Below, one piece after another: positions 1 through 9,458 of a stretch of DNA of 33,727 bases. The first letter of the stretch is position 1; every line of letters starts with the position of its first letter. The notes beneath the pieces were generated by a model that saw only the letters and a list, made by a program, of their open reading frames with translations, searched no databases and was not told where the DNA came from. The DNA lies in the NCBI GenBank assembly GCA_025935545.1, contig JAICVB010000005.1:1-33727 (forward strand), given 5' to 3'. Origin of the DNA: Gemmatimonadales bacterium. GTDB taxonomy: Bacteria; Gemmatimonadota; Gemmatimonadetes; Gemmatimonadales; GWC2-71-9. The translations under genes and the position numbers were made by a program.

Positions 1-903
1 CCCACCACGATCACCCACGACACCGGCTCCTACTTCGATCTCGGCCCCCTCGACAAGGGCGAAGAGATCCGCCGGGTGATCGTCGAGCAACTGGTGGAGA
101 TGGGGTTCGAGGTCGAGGCGGCGCACCACGAGGTGGCGGCCGGACAGCACGAGATCGACTTCAAGTACGCGGACGCGCTCGTGACCGCCGACAACCTCAC
201 CACGTTCAAGTTCATCGTCCGCAACGTCGCCAACCGCTACGGCTACATCGCGTCGTTCATGCCCAAGCCGATCCAGGGCATCAACGGCAGCGGGATGCAC
301 ACGCACCAGTCGCTCTTCCGCGGCCCCCGGGACAACGCCTTCTTCGACGCCTCGGCCGAGCACCAGCTCTCCGCCGTGGCGCTCAGCTACATCGAGGGGC
401 TGCTGCAGCACGCCCGCGGATTCTGCGCCATCACCAACCCGCTGGTCAACAGCTACAAGCGGCTGGTGCCCGGCTACGAGGCGCCGGTGAACGTCGCCTG
501 GTCGATGCGGAACCGCTCTCCGCTGGTGCGGATCCCCGACCGCCGCGGCACCGGCACCCGCTGCGAGCTCCGGATGCCCGACCCGAGCTGCAACCCGTAC
601 CTCGCGCTCGCGGTGCAGCTCGCGGCCGGGCTCGACGGCATCGAACGGAAGCTGGAGGCGCGGGAGCCGGTCAACCGGAACATCTTCCGCATGACCTTCC
701 GCGATCGCCGCAAGTACCGGATCGACGAGCTGCCGCGCGACCTGCACGAGGCGCTCGAGATGCTGGAGAAGGACGACGTGGTGACGGCGGCGCTGGGCCC
801 CCACCTCACCGAGCGCTTCCTCGAGGCCAAGCGCGAGGAAGTGCTGCAGTACAATCTGCAGGTGAGCCAGTGGGAAATCGACAGCTACCTGGGGCGGTAC
901 TAG
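1..903 (+). CDS. glnA: Glutamine synthetase, catalytic C-terminal part (5' truncated by window edge)
   Basis: Reading frame is open from base 1 (PTTITHDTGSYFDLGPLDKGEE...). GS motifs: GFEVEAAHHEVAAGQHEIDFKY, FMPKPIQGINGSGMHTHQSL, NSYKRLVPGYEAPVNVAWS, RCELRMPDPSCNPYLA. Lacks an adenylylation-site tyrosine motif and ends SYLGRY, as in the GSI-alpha type. Confidence 0.95.
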   Translation, partial: PTTITHDTGSYFDLGPLDKGEEIRRVIVEQLVEMGFEVEAAHHEVAAGQHEIDFKYADALVTADNLTTFKFIVRNVANRYGYIASFMPKPIQGINGSGMHTHQSLFRGPRDNAFFDASAEHQLSAVALSYIEGLLQHARGFCAITNPLVNSYKRLVPGYEAPVNVAWSMRNRSPLVRIPDRRGTGTRCELRMPDPSCNPYLALAVQLAAGLDGIERKLEAREPVNRNIFRMTFRDRRKYRIDELPRDLHEALEMLEKDDVVTAALGPHLTERFLEAKREEVLQYNLQVSQWEIDSYLGRY

Positions 904-918
904 GGCCGCGCGCCGAGA

Positions 919-1767
919 CTACGAGCCGCGCAGCACGAGCCGCACGCGCCCGATCGTGAGCGGCAGCTCGAGCTGGGCCGGGAGCCGGCGGGGATCGTCG
1001 GTGAGCCAGACCCGGCTCACGGTGCCGGCGGCCGTGATGCGAAGCGCGAGGCAGGCGACCGCGCGGCCGTTCCCCAGGGTGACGTTGTCGCGGCCGGTCA
1101 CGGTGACGGTGACGGGATTGTAGCCGTTCCGGAAGTAGCCGCGGAGGACGCGGGCGTCGCCCGGGGCGAGGGGGAGGGTGCGGAGGTAGTAGAGGAAGGC
1201 GAGCTCGTCGAGCGGCGTGGCGGGGGCCACCCAGTCGCGCGGCTCCGCGCCGGCGCCGGTCTCCCGGTAGCGCAGCGAGTCGGGGACGATCTCGTACTCG
1301 TGCTGCTCGGTGCGGCCCGCGAGGGTCACACTGCGGTCGAAGCGCCGCGAGACGAACGGCTCGACACCGGTCCACGACGTCATCGCGTACGACGAGCGAA
1401 GGCCCGGCGGCCCGCCCGCGCCGTGCATCGAGAAGACGTACACCGGCTGCCCCCGCACCGCAGCCATCCGCACGACGCTCGTCGTCGCCGACCCCGCGGG
1501 CACGAGGCCGATCCGCGCGTCGTACTCGAGCGTTTCGCCCACGGTGAAGGGGGGCGGCGCGGCGGCCGGCCGGGCCCGCCAGCCGGCCGGCAGGATGAGG
1601 CCGGCCGCGAGCAGGAGCCGCGGCGTGATGGCACGGCCCCGAAATCGGGTTATTCTATCCGGTATGACGAGCCCGGCCGACGAGACCGTTCCGCCCCCAC
1701 CGCCGCCGGTCCGCCGGCGCCGCTCGAGGGCGCCGCTCATCATCGCGCTGCTCATCCTGTCGCCCAT
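919..1767 (-). CDS. DUF3108 domain-containing protein, exported (start uncertain)
   Basis: Pattern FTVGETLEYDARIGLVPAGSATTSV...LDELAFLYYLRTLPL...GYNPVTVTV...VWLTDDPRRLPAQLELPLTIGRVRLVL typical of DUF3108. Signal-peptide-like ITPRLLLAAGLILPAG segment lies about 45 aa downstream of the first ATG. Confidence 0.7.
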   Translation of the reverse strand: MGDRMSSAMMSGALERRRRTGGGGGGTVSSAGLVIPDRITRFRGRAITPRLLLAAGLILPAGWRARPAAAPPPFTVGETLEYDARIGLVPAGSATTSVVRMAAVRGQPVYVFSMHGAGGPPGLRSSYAMTSWTGVEPFVSRRFDRSVTLAGRTEQHEYEIVPDSLRYRETGAGAEPRDWVAPATPLDELAFLYYLRTLPLAPGDARVLRGYFRNGYNPVTVTVTGRDNVTLGNGRAVACLALRITAAGTVSRVWLTDDPRRLPAQLELPLTIGRVRLVLRGS

Positions 1768-2083
1768 CGTGGTCCTCGCGCTCTACACCGTGCTGGTGCT
1801 CAACTGGTCGTATTCCGACGGCGATCGCTCCGGCTACCTGCAGAAGTTCTCCCGCCGCGGCTGGGTCTGTAAGACGTACGAGGGCGAGCTCGCCATGTCC
1901 ACGGTGCCCGGCGTGGCGCCCACGATCTGGACCTTCAGCGTCCGCGACAAGGCCGTGGCCCGCCAGCTCAACGAGAACCTGGGACGGAAGGTCGTCCTGC
2001 ACTACACCGAGCACCGCGGCGTCCCCACCACCTGCTTCGGCACCACGGATTACTACGTGGACAGCGTCCGCGCGATTCCGTAG
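1664..2083 (+). CDS. Conserved hypothetical membrane-anchored protein
   Basis: ATG at 1664. Pro/Arg-rich N-terminus, one TM helix, then WSYSDGDRSGYLQKFSRRGWVCKTYEGELAMSTVPG, recognisable as a conserved hypothetical family. Confidence 0.75.
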   Translation: MTSPADETVPPPPPPVRRRRSRAPLIIALLILSPIVVLALYTVLVLNWSYSDGDRSGYLQKFSRRGWVCKTYEGELAMSTVPGVAPTIWTFSVRDKAVARQLNENLGRKVVLHYTEHRGVPTTCFGTTDYYVDSVRAIP

Positions 2084-2089
2084 CAGCCG

Positions 2090-3091
2090 GTGAACCCGCA
2101 CGACCCCGGGCCGGCGGCCGCCCGCGCGCGGGCCGACGCACTGCTGCCCGCCGACCCCCGCCCGATCGACATGGGAGACGGCGCCGCCGTCTCGATCGGC
2201 ACGGCCGGCTGGACCGACCCCACCCTCATCGCCCCCGGCGTCTTCTACCCTCCACACGCCACCTCCGCCGAAGACCGCCTGCGCTACTATGCGGAGCTCT
2301 TCCCGCTCGTCGAGGTGGACTCGAGCTACTACGCGCTTCCCAGCCGCCGGTCGGCCGAGCTGTGGGTGGAGCGGACGCCGCCGGGGTTCACCATCAACCT
2401 CAAGGCCAACGCCCTCATGACCGGCCAGCCCAGCGAGGTGAGCCGGCTGCCGAAGGACATCCGGGAGGCGCTGCCCGACGACCTGCGGCGCCGCGCGCGC
2501 ATCTACGGCAGGGACCTGCCCGCCGAGCTCTACGACGCGGTGTGGGAACGGTTCTGCCAGGCGCTCGAGCCGCTGCACGCCGCGGGGAAGCTGGGGGCGG
2601 TCCTCCTCCAGTATCCGCGCTGGTTCGTACCGTCCCGCGAGAGCGCGGCCGAGCTGGTGGACGCAAAGCGCCGGCTCGGCGAATTCGGCGCGGCGGTGGA
2701 ATTCCGGAACCACCGCTGGCTCACCGGACGAGTGCGGATGCGCACGCTCGAGTTCCTCCGCGAGCACGACCTGCCGCACGTGATGGTGGACGGACCCGCC
2801 GGGCTCGAGAGCAGCGTGCCGCGGGAGGCCGCCGTGACGTCACCGAGACTCGCCGTGCTCCGCTGGCATGGCCGGCGGGCGGAGACGTGGGAGACGCCCA
2901 ACGTCTCCGTGGCCGAGCGGTTCCGCTACCTGTACGACCGGGAGGAGCTTTCGGAGTGGCTGGAGGGCATCGCGGGAGTGGCGCGGGAGGTGAAGCGGCT
3001 GCACGTGATCCACAACAACTGCTACGCCAACTACGGGACCACGAACGCGCTCGAGCTGATGGGGCTCCTGCGCGACTACGCCGCCGCGTGA
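2090..3091 (+). CDS. DUF72 (YecE-like) domain-containing protein
   Basis: GTG start. SIGTAGWTDPTLIAPGVFYP...RLRYYAELFPLVEVDSSYYALPS...VEFRNHRWL...HVIHNNCYANYGTTNALEL. Confidence 0.88.
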   Translation: MNPHDPGPAAARARADALLPADPRPIDMGDGAAVSIGTAGWTDPTLIAPGVFYPPHATSAEDRLRYYAELFPLVEVDSSYYALPSRRSAELWVERTPPGFTINLKANALMTGQPSEVSRLPKDIREALPDDLRRRARIYGRDLPAELYDAVWERFCQALEPLHAAGKLGAVLLQYPRWFVPSRESAAELVDAKRRLGEFGAAVEFRNHRWLTGRVRMRTLEFLREHDLPHVMVDGPAGLESSVPREAAVTSPRLAVLRWHGRRAETWETPNVSVAERFRYLYDREELSEWLEGIAGVAREVKRLHVIHNNCYANYGTTNALELMGLLRDYAAA

Positions 3092-3113
3092 CTGCGCTGC
3101 GGCCCGGCGGCGC

Positions 3114-3422
3114 CTAGCGGTCCCCGGTCAGCGTGCCGATCGCGACCGCCGCCATGCAGAGGGACGCGGCGAGGGCCAGTCCCCGATGGCTCAGCGCGCG
3201 GGCCAGCCGGGCAGGCGCCGTGCGGAACTCCAGGCAGTTGTCGGGCACCAGCATCCGGCTCGGGCCGAGGTTCAACAGCACCATGCCGGTGCGACGGTCG
3301 TCACGGCGCCGCCCGCGGCACACGTCGTACCATGCCTCGAGCCGGACGCCGGCGGGAACGATGACCTGGTCGCGCAGGAAGCGGGCCTGACGGCGCCCGG
3401 GCGCGCTGGGTTCGTTGGTCAA
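3114..3422 (-). CDS. Small hypothetical protein with C-terminal TM segment
   Basis: 102-aa ORF with plausible C-terminal hydrophobic helix, between DUF72 and PAP2 genes. No family recognised. Confidence 0.4.
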   Translation of the reverse strand: MTNEPSAPGRRQARFLRDQVIVPAGVRLEAWYDVCRGRRRDDRRTGMVLLNLGPSRMLVPDNCLEFRTAPARLARALSHRGLALAASLCMAAVAIGTLTGDR

Positions 3423-3485
3423 ATCTCACATCCTCGATCAGGTGGCAGCCGGCCGCCGCCAGGCGGACGCGGAGAGCGAATATAC

Positions 3486-4193
3486 ATGGAACCCGCCGTG
3501 GAGGTCGAAGCTCCCGCGGAGCCGCAGGCGGTCAAGCGCTCCGAGCGATTCGTCGGCCTGGCGCTGCTGGGCGGCATCGTCGCGGCCGTCATCGTGCTGG
3601 CGCTCCTGTCGTGGCTCGCGCACGAGATGCTCGAGGGGGAAACGGTCGCGTTCGACAACGCCGTGCGCGACGGCGTCCACCTCCTCGCCGGCACCGGCAT
3701 GACCCGCTTCATGCGGGCCGTGAGCTTCGTGGGCGGCCCAACGGTCCTCGGCCCGGTGGGCGGGGTCGTGGCGATCTGGTTCTTCAGCAAGGGCTGGTAC
3801 CGCGCCGCCGTCCTGATGGTAATCACGCTGGCCGGCGGGGCCCTGCTCGACTCGGTCCTCAAGTCCGGGTTCCATCGGGCGCGGCCCGAGGCCTTCTTCG
3901 CGTATCCGCTGCCCCGCTCGTACAGCTTCCCGAGCGGGCACGCGATGTTCGGCTTCTGCTTCTTCACGGTGCTCGCGGCGCTCCTTTCGCCACGGCTGCG
4001 CTACCCCTCCCGGCGGCCCGCCCTCTGGATCTGCGCGATCATCGCCGCCTTCCTCGTCGGGCTGTCGCGCGTGTATCTCGGCGTGCACTATCCCAGCGAC
4101 GTGGTGGCGGGGTGGGGCGCCGGGTTCGTGTGGGTCGTGATCGTCGCCTTCGGCGACCGGGTGGCGCACCGCATCAAGCACGGGCTCGCCTAG
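3486..4193 (+). CDS. PAP2-superfamily phosphatase, membrane protein
   Basis: ATG at 3486. PAP2 signature KSGFHRARPEAFFAYPLPRSYSFPSGHAMFGF ... LSRVYLGVHYPSDVVAGW with multiple TM helices. Confidence 0.9.
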   Translation: MEPAVEVEAPAEPQAVKRSERFVGLALLGGIVAAVIVLALLSWLAHEMLEGETVAFDNAVRDGVHLLAGTGMTRFMRAVSFVGGPTVLGPVGGVVAIWFFSKGWYRAAVLMVITLAGGALLDSVLKSGFHRARPEAFFAYPLPRSYSFPSGHAMFGFCFFTVLAALLSPRLRYPSRRPALWICAIIAAFLVGLSRVYLGVHYPSDVVAGWGAGFVWVVIVAFGDRVAHRIKHGLA

Positions 4194-4206
4194 TGCGGAC
4201 GGCCTG

Positions 4207-5088
4207 ATGCGCATCACCGTGCTGCTCAACGCCGCGTCCGGGACCGGCGCGGCGCCGGCCGCGCGCGCCGAGATCGAGCGGCTGCTCGCCGAGGCGGGCC
4301 ACGAGGCGCGGGTCGAGCTCGCCGTGGGCGAGCGCCTGCCCGAGCTCGCGCGGAAGGCGGTGGAGGGCGGAGCCGACGCGGTGCTCGCGGGCGGCGGCGA
4401 CGGCACCATCAGCGGGGTCGCCGGTGCGCTCGCCGGCACCGAGGTCCCCCTCGGCGTCCTCCCTTTGGGCACGCTCAATCACTTCGCGCGCGACCTCGGC
4501 ATACCGCTCGGCCTCCCCGACGCGATCGGAGTCATCCTCGCGGGCGTCGTCACGCCGATCGACGTGGGCGAGGTGAATGGCCACGTCTTCCTCAACAACT
4601 CGAGCATCGGGGTCTACCCGCGCGTGCTCCGTCTCCGCGAGCGCTACCGCCAGCGCGGCCGATCGAAGTGGATCGCCGCCTTCTGGGCGATCCTCGCCGT
4701 GCTCCGGCGGCATTCGTTCATGGGCGTGCGGGTGGAGGCGGACGGCGAGACGATCGTGCGGCGGACACCATTCGTCTTCGTGGGGAACAACGCCTACCGG
4801 ATGGAGGGGCTGAGCGCCGGGAGCCGGGACTCGCTGACCGACGGCCGACTCGTGATCTACATGATGAACGCGGGCGGCCGGCGGAGCCTCCTCTGGCTCG
4901 CGTGGAACGTGCTGATCGGCCGGACCCGCCAGCTCACCGAGCTGGAGGAGCGTTCCGTGCTCGAGGCGCAGATCGAGCTGCGCCGCGGCGGGATCCAGCT
5001 CGCGCTCGACGGCGAGGTCATCGAGGAGCGCGGGCCGCTGGCGTATCGGGTGCGGCCGGGCGCGCTCCGCGTGTTCACCCCAGGCTAG
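4207..5088 (+). CDS. Diacylglycerol kinase / lipid kinase family protein (YegS-like)
   Basis: ADAVLAGGGDGTISGVAGALAGTEVPLGVLPLGTLNHFARDLGIP and VFLNNSSIGVYP, YRMEGL, characteristic of DAGK_cat proteins. Confidence 0.9.
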   Translation: MRITVLLNAASGTGAAPAARAEIERLLAEAGHEARVELAVGERLPELARKAVEGGADAVLAGGGDGTISGVAGALAGTEVPLGVLPLGTLNHFARDLGIPLGLPDAIGVILAGVVTPIDVGEVNGHVFLNNSSIGVYPRVLRLRERYRQRGRSKWIAAFWAILAVLRRHSFMGVRVEADGETIVRRTPFVFVGNNAYRMEGLSAGSRDSLTDGRLVIYMMNAGGRRSLLWLAWNVLIGRTRQLTELEERSVLEAQIELRRGGIQLALDGEVIEERGPLAYRVRPGALRVFTPG

Positions 5089-8000
5089 AAAGGCCTGCCG
5101 CCCCCTCCGCCCCCTTCGAAGCCGCGCCCCCCGCCACCTTCACCACCGGGCCCCTGCCGCCGCGGCACCCGGATCCGCTCCGGCACCTTCTCCCACTGCT
5201 CCGGCGTGAGGACCGCCTTCACGTCCGCCAGCGCCTTCTGCACGCCCGCCTGCGCCTTCTGCAGTGTCGGCCGGAGCGCCGCGAACAGCCGCGCCGGATC
5301 GGGACTGGGCCCCGCCTTCGTCACCTCTGCCTGGATCGTGTCGGCCAGCGCCTTGTGCTCGGCCGTCACGGAATCGGCCAGCAGCTTGAGCCGTGCCTGC
5401 TGGTCGGCCGTGAGCGCCAGCGAATCGCGGAGCGCCAGCACCGAGTCGGCGGGATTCGGAAGGAATGACGCCATCCGGTTGACCAGGCCCTGCGCTCCCG
5501 GCGCGCCGCGCCGGAGCCCCTCGAGCGCCTGGCGCGTGCGGTCGGGCCCGATGGTGAGCCGCGCCTGGATGCCGAGCTGGAACGGTGAGCGCACGGCCGT
5601 GGCGCCGCCGCCGGTGGCGCCGAACCGCTCGTTCACGGCATAGGTGAAGGCGTGCGTGGTCGAATCGAAGCCCGTGACGTAGAGCAGGGTCGGGTCGGGA
5701 CGCGCGTTGAGCCCCCAGCCGTGCGCGTTGGCCGAACCGTGGAGCAGGTCGTCCATGCCGCGGAGCAGGTTGACGGTGACGACCGAGATCATGAGCTGGC
5801 GGCGGAGGCCCAGGATCGTGGGCCGGTAGTTGAGCTGCAGGTCGAACGACCCCTGCCACGGCCCGCTGCAGCTGTTGCGGCCGGCGATGACGCCCAGCTG
5901 CGACGCAAGGCAGCCGCGGATCCGGCCCGGCGCCGCGGCCATCAGCCGGCTCATCGCCGCGGCCACGTCGGGGTCGGCCGAGGCATCGGTGAAGATGAAG
6001 GCGCGGTCGTTCCGGAGCCCGTCGCCGTTGATGTCGGAGCCCACGCGGGGGGTGAACGGCGTGCCCGACGTGACCCGCGCGATCGTGGTGAGCTCGAGCG
6101 AGCGGCCGATCGGATAGGTCACCGTGGCGAGGAGCGAGTGGCGGCGCTCCAGGTCGCTGGTGGCCCACTCGGGGACATTGGGATTGCCGGCGGTCGTGGC
6201 GGAGCCGAACCCCTGCGTGCCGAAGCCGCTGGAGGAGAGCTGGTCCCGCGAGCGCGAGAGGGTGTACGACGCGTTGAAGACCACGCCCTTCCGGGTGATG
6301 CCGCCGAGCGACGCGGTGAGCTGCTTCGAGCTCGACGCGAGCGCCGAGTTGGCCTCGATCACCTGCCCGAACGCGGGGTCCCGCCGCGAGGCGGTGAAGC
6401 CGACCGCGCCGGTCGCGGGGTCAATCTGCGACGGTGCCACGAAGACCGGCCGGTTCCCCTCCGCCGCCAGCGTGAACTGCGGCGCGTCGTTCAGGTTGAG
6501 GTCGGTGAAGCCGGTCTGGCTCACGCCGCGCGCGTAGCTCGCGTCGAGCGAGAAGCGGATGAGCTGGGTGACCGAGCGCTGCATGCCGAGCGAGCCCCGC
6601 CAGGAGCGCGGCGCCTCGAACCGGTCGGCGAAGACGAGCGCGTTGGGCGCCGTCGTCGCCACGGCCGGGCTGCCGGGCAGGCACTCCGCCGGAATCGTCG
6701 CGGGGTCGGCCAGGTAGGACGCCCAGTCCGGAGCGGGGGCTCCCTCACCCACGCAGACGAACTGCGCCTCCGAGTTGACCAGCCCGGTGGACGACTGCGC
6801 GAACGACGCGAGCGAGAGCGGCATCGGGCTGCGGAACTCGCCGGCGCCGCCGCGCAGGATCCAGGCGGGCGGCGCGCCCTCCCGCTGGCCCAGCGTCCAG
6901 CTGAAGCCGGCCCGCGGGCTCAGGTGCGTCTCCGAGGGAAGGCGGTCGGTGCGGCGCTCGAAATCCGTCTCGATCGCCGGGTTGAAGGCGGGCGGATGGT
7001 GGAAGCGCGAGCCCTCGCCGCGGAGGCCGTAGGTGAGCTGGAAGGCGCGCGCGACGCGCCACGTGTCGCCGATGTAGAGGGCGTAGTCGATCCCGGTGGC
7101 GTTCCGTCCCTGCGGCGCCAGCGTGCGCTGGAAGCTCGCCGGCCGGCCGGCCTCGAGGTCGGCCAGCGAGTTGAACTGGAAGGAGCCGAGGGTGTTGGCC
7201 GACGCCACGTCGCTCGAGCGCTGCGTGTTGTACATGAGCCCGAGCTTGATGCGGTGGACGCCGGTGCCCGGGAGCCACGAGAGCTCGTCCCCCGTCTGCA
7301 GCGAGCGTGAGCGGTTCACCTGCGGGAAGGCGGTGCTGCCGCCGAACGCGAGCGAGCTGATGCCGGTGCTGCCGTCCGCCAGGAGCGACGCCACCTGCAC
7401 CCGGCCCGCGGGAAGCAGGGTGAAGGCGTCGCCGTCGCGGGAGGAGCCGGTGAGGTAGGCCCGCGCCTCGTTGATGAAGTGGATCCCGAAGCGCGACGTG
7501 AGCGTCACCATCCCGCCGCCGCCGTCGGTGTCGAGCGTCCCGCCCGTCTGGGGCAGGGAGAGCGAGCCCACCCGCGACGGATCCTGGCTCGAGCCGCGCC
7601 AGTCGCCGCGCACGGTGAGGGTGTGCGCATCCGAGAGCAGGTAATCGAAGCGGAGCAGCGCAGAGTAGTTGTTGCTCTTCCGGCTGGACGGGAAGACCTG
7701 CGCCGCCGAGGTGACGCCCCGGGCCTCCAGGATCGCGAGCAGCCGCGCCACCGAGTCGGGCGAGACGCCGAGGCGCTCGAGGTCGGTCGGCGTCGCGTCG
7801 AGGAGGGTCGGCTGCGCGTCGGTGCGGAACGTGCCCTGCGCCGAGCCGAAGATGAAGAGCCGGTTGTTGACGAGCGGCCCGCCGAGGCCTCCGCTCAGGG
7901 TGTTCTGGGTGAAGCCGCTGGTGAAGGGCGAGTCGCCGCCGTCCACGGTGAGGCCGTTGTCGCGGAGCGAGTAGTTCGACGAACCCTGGATGACGTTGGT

Positions 8001-8765
8001 GCCGCTCCGCGTGGTTGACGCCACGAGCCCGCCGCTGAACTGCCCGCGGGCCACGTCGTAGGTGCTGGTCACGACCCGCGTCGCCCGCACCGCGTCCTGC
8101 GGCACCGAGCCCGAGCCGAAGAGGAGCCCGTCGAGGGTCACGGCATTGGCATCGGCCCGCTGTCCCGCCACGGAGAAGGCGGCGGCGGTCGAGTCGGTGC
8201 CCTGGAGCGCCACCACGCCGGGGACGAGCGCCACCAGCGCCGTGAGGTCGTTGGCGTCGATCGGCAGCCGGGCCACGTTGTCGGGCGTGATCACGCGCTC
8301 GGTGGATCCCGGCGTCGGGAGGTCGGGCGCCCGCACCGGGCGGCGGACGCCGCGCACCGTCACCGCCTCGAGCTCGATGATCGAGGTCCCCAGCTTCACG
8401 TTCCAGACCAGCCGGTCCTCGTCCGCCTGCCGCGTAAGCGTCGCCGTGTGCGGCGCCATGCCGATCATCCGGGCCGTCATCTGGTACTGCCCGCCGCCGT
8501 CCGGGAAGACGATGGTGAAGCGCCCGCGGCCGTCGGTCATCTGCCGCCGGGTGATCTGCGTTTCCAGCGAGAGCGCCTCCACCGACGCGTCCACCACCGG
8601 CCGGCCCGCGGTGTCGGTCACGACGCCGGTGATGATGTCGGTCGTGGCGCCCACCTGGGCGGCGAGGGCGGACGGCATCAGGGCCATGGCCCCGAGGGTC
8701 AGGATGGCCAGCGCGAGAAGGGGCAGGAACCCCGGCTGGACCAGCCGGCGGAGCTGGAGCGGCAT
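5085..8765 (-). CDS. TonB-dependent receptor with N-terminal carboxypeptidase-regulatory domain and C-terminal Spy/CpxP-like extension
   Basis: Start MPLQLRRLVQPGFLPLLALAILTLGAMALMPSALAAQ at 8765; ITGVVTDTAGRPVVDASVEALSLETQ (CarboxypepD_reg); plug and beta-barrel-like sequence. C-terminus has two LTxxQ motifs (LTADQQARL, LTPEQWEKV) and a Gly-rich tail. Confidence 0.88.
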   Translation of the reverse strand: MPLQLRRLVQPGFLPLLALAILTLGAMALMPSALAAQVGATTDIITGVVTDTAGRPVVDASVEALSLETQITRRQMTDGRGRFTIVFPDGGGQYQMTARMIGMAPHTATLTRQADEDRLVWNVKLGTSIIELEAVTVRGVRRPVRAPDLPTPGSTERVITPDNVARLPIDANDLTALVALVPGVVALQGTDSTAAAFSVAGQRADANAVTLDGLLFGSGSVPQDAVRATRVVTSTYDVARGQFSGGLVASTTRSGTNVIQGSSNYSLRDNGLTVDGGDSPFTSGFTQNTLSGGLGGPLVNNRLFIFGSAQGTFRTDAQPTLLDATPTDLERLGVSPDSVARLLAILEARGVTSAAQVFPSSRKSNNYSALLRFDYLLSDAHTLTVRGDWRGSSQDPSRVGSLSLPQTGGTLDTDGGGGMVTLTSRFGIHFINEARAYLTGSSRDGDAFTLLPAGRVQVASLLADGSTGISSLAFGGSTAFPQVNRSRSLQTGDELSWLPGTGVHRIKLGLMYNTQRSSDVASANTLGSFQFNSLADLEAGRPASFQRTLAPQGRNATGIDYALYIGDTWRVARAFQLTYGLRGEGSRFHHPPAFNPAIETDFERRTDRLPSETHLSPRAGFSWTLGQREGAPPAWILRGGAGEFRSPMPLSLASFAQSSTGLVNSEAQFVCVGEGAPAPDWASYLADPATIPAECLPGSPAVATTAPNALVFADRFEAPRSWRGSLGMQRSVTQLIRFSLDASYARGVSQTGFTDLNLNDAPQFTLAAEGNRPVFVAPSQIDPATGAVGFTASRRDPAFGQVIEANSALASSSKQLTASLGGITRKGVVFNASYTLSRSRDQLSSSGFGTQGFGSATTAGNPNVPEWATSDLERRHSLLATVTYPIGRSLELTTIARVTSGTPFTPRVGSDINGDGLRNDRAFIFTDASADPDVAAAMSRLMAAAPGRIRGCLASQLGVIAGRNSCSGPWQGSFDLQLNYRPTILGLRRQLMISVVTVNLLRGMDDLLHGSANAHGWGLNARPDPTLLYVTGFDSTTHAFTYAVNERFGATGGGATAVRSPFQLGIQARLTIGPDRTRQALEGLRRGAPGAQGLVNRMASFLPNPADSVLALRDSLALTADQQARLKLLADSVTAEHKALADTIQAEVTKAGPSPDPARLFAALRPTLQKAQAGVQKALADVKAVLTPEQWEKVPERIRVPRRQGPGGEGGGGRGFEGGGGGGRPF

Positions 8766-8912
8766 GCGGAACGGCCTCTCGGTGCGAAGGACGGGGACCG
8801 GAACGAGAGCTAGTACGGCCCAGCCGGGGGGACCGTTGGCCGGTCCGCGAACCGTTTCGGGGCCGTCGGCGTATACTGGAGGGTATCCGCACGAACCCTG
8901 CACGGAGGACCT

Positions 8913-9458
8913 GTGAGCCCGAGATCCCTCTGGACCCGCGCCGCCCTGGCCCTGGGCGCCGCGCTCGCCCTTCCGGCCGTCGGCGCCAGCTGCCAGGCCC
9001 GGAATCCCCGACCGGATGATGCCGCACTCCGCCGCCGGCTGACCCCGATCCAGTACGAGGTGACCCAGCACGACGCGACGGAGACTCCATTCCAGAACGC
9101 GTTCTGGGACAACCACGAGGCCGGGATCTACGTGGACATCGTCTCGGGCGAGCCCCTCTTCAGCTCGCTCGACAAGTACGACTCCGGCACCGGCTGGCCC
9201 AGCTTCACCCGGCCACTCGAGCCGAAGAACATCGCTACCCGGTCCGACCACCAGCTGATCGAGGACCGGACCGAGGTGCGGTCGGTGCACGGCAACTCGC
9301 ACCTGGGCCACGTCTTCAACGACGGGCCCCGTCCCACCGGGCTCCGCTACTGCATGAACTCGGCGGCGCTCCGGTTCATACCGGCGTCGAAGCTCAGGGA
9401 AGCCGGCTACGCGCAGTACGAGCGGCTCTTTGCCGCCAGGGGAGACAAGGCCCGGTGA
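8913..9458 (+). CDS. msrB: Peptide-methionine (R)-S-oxide reductase, exported
   Basis: GTG start with N-terminal signal-like segment; [52 protein letters not shown]. Confidence 0.93.
   Translation: MSPRSLWTRAALALGAALALPAVGASCQARNPRPDDAALRRRLTPIQYEVTQHDATETPFQNAFWDNHEAGIYVDIVSGEPLFSSLDKYDSGTGWPSFTRPLEPKNIATRSDHQLIEDRTEVRSVHGNSHLGHVFNDGPRPTGLRYCMNSAALRFIPASKLREAGYAQYERLFAARGDKAR

Noticed and set aside
5652-7310. 552-aa plus-strand ORF opposite the TonB-dependent receptor
   Set aside because: Arg/Gly/Ala/Val-rich low-complexity translation with no domain; a GC-driven shadow ORF antisense to a clear receptor.
6745-9090. 781-aa minus-strand ORF in a second frame of the TonB receptor
   Set aside because: Arg/Pro/Ala-rich frame-shifted translation of the true receptor frame.
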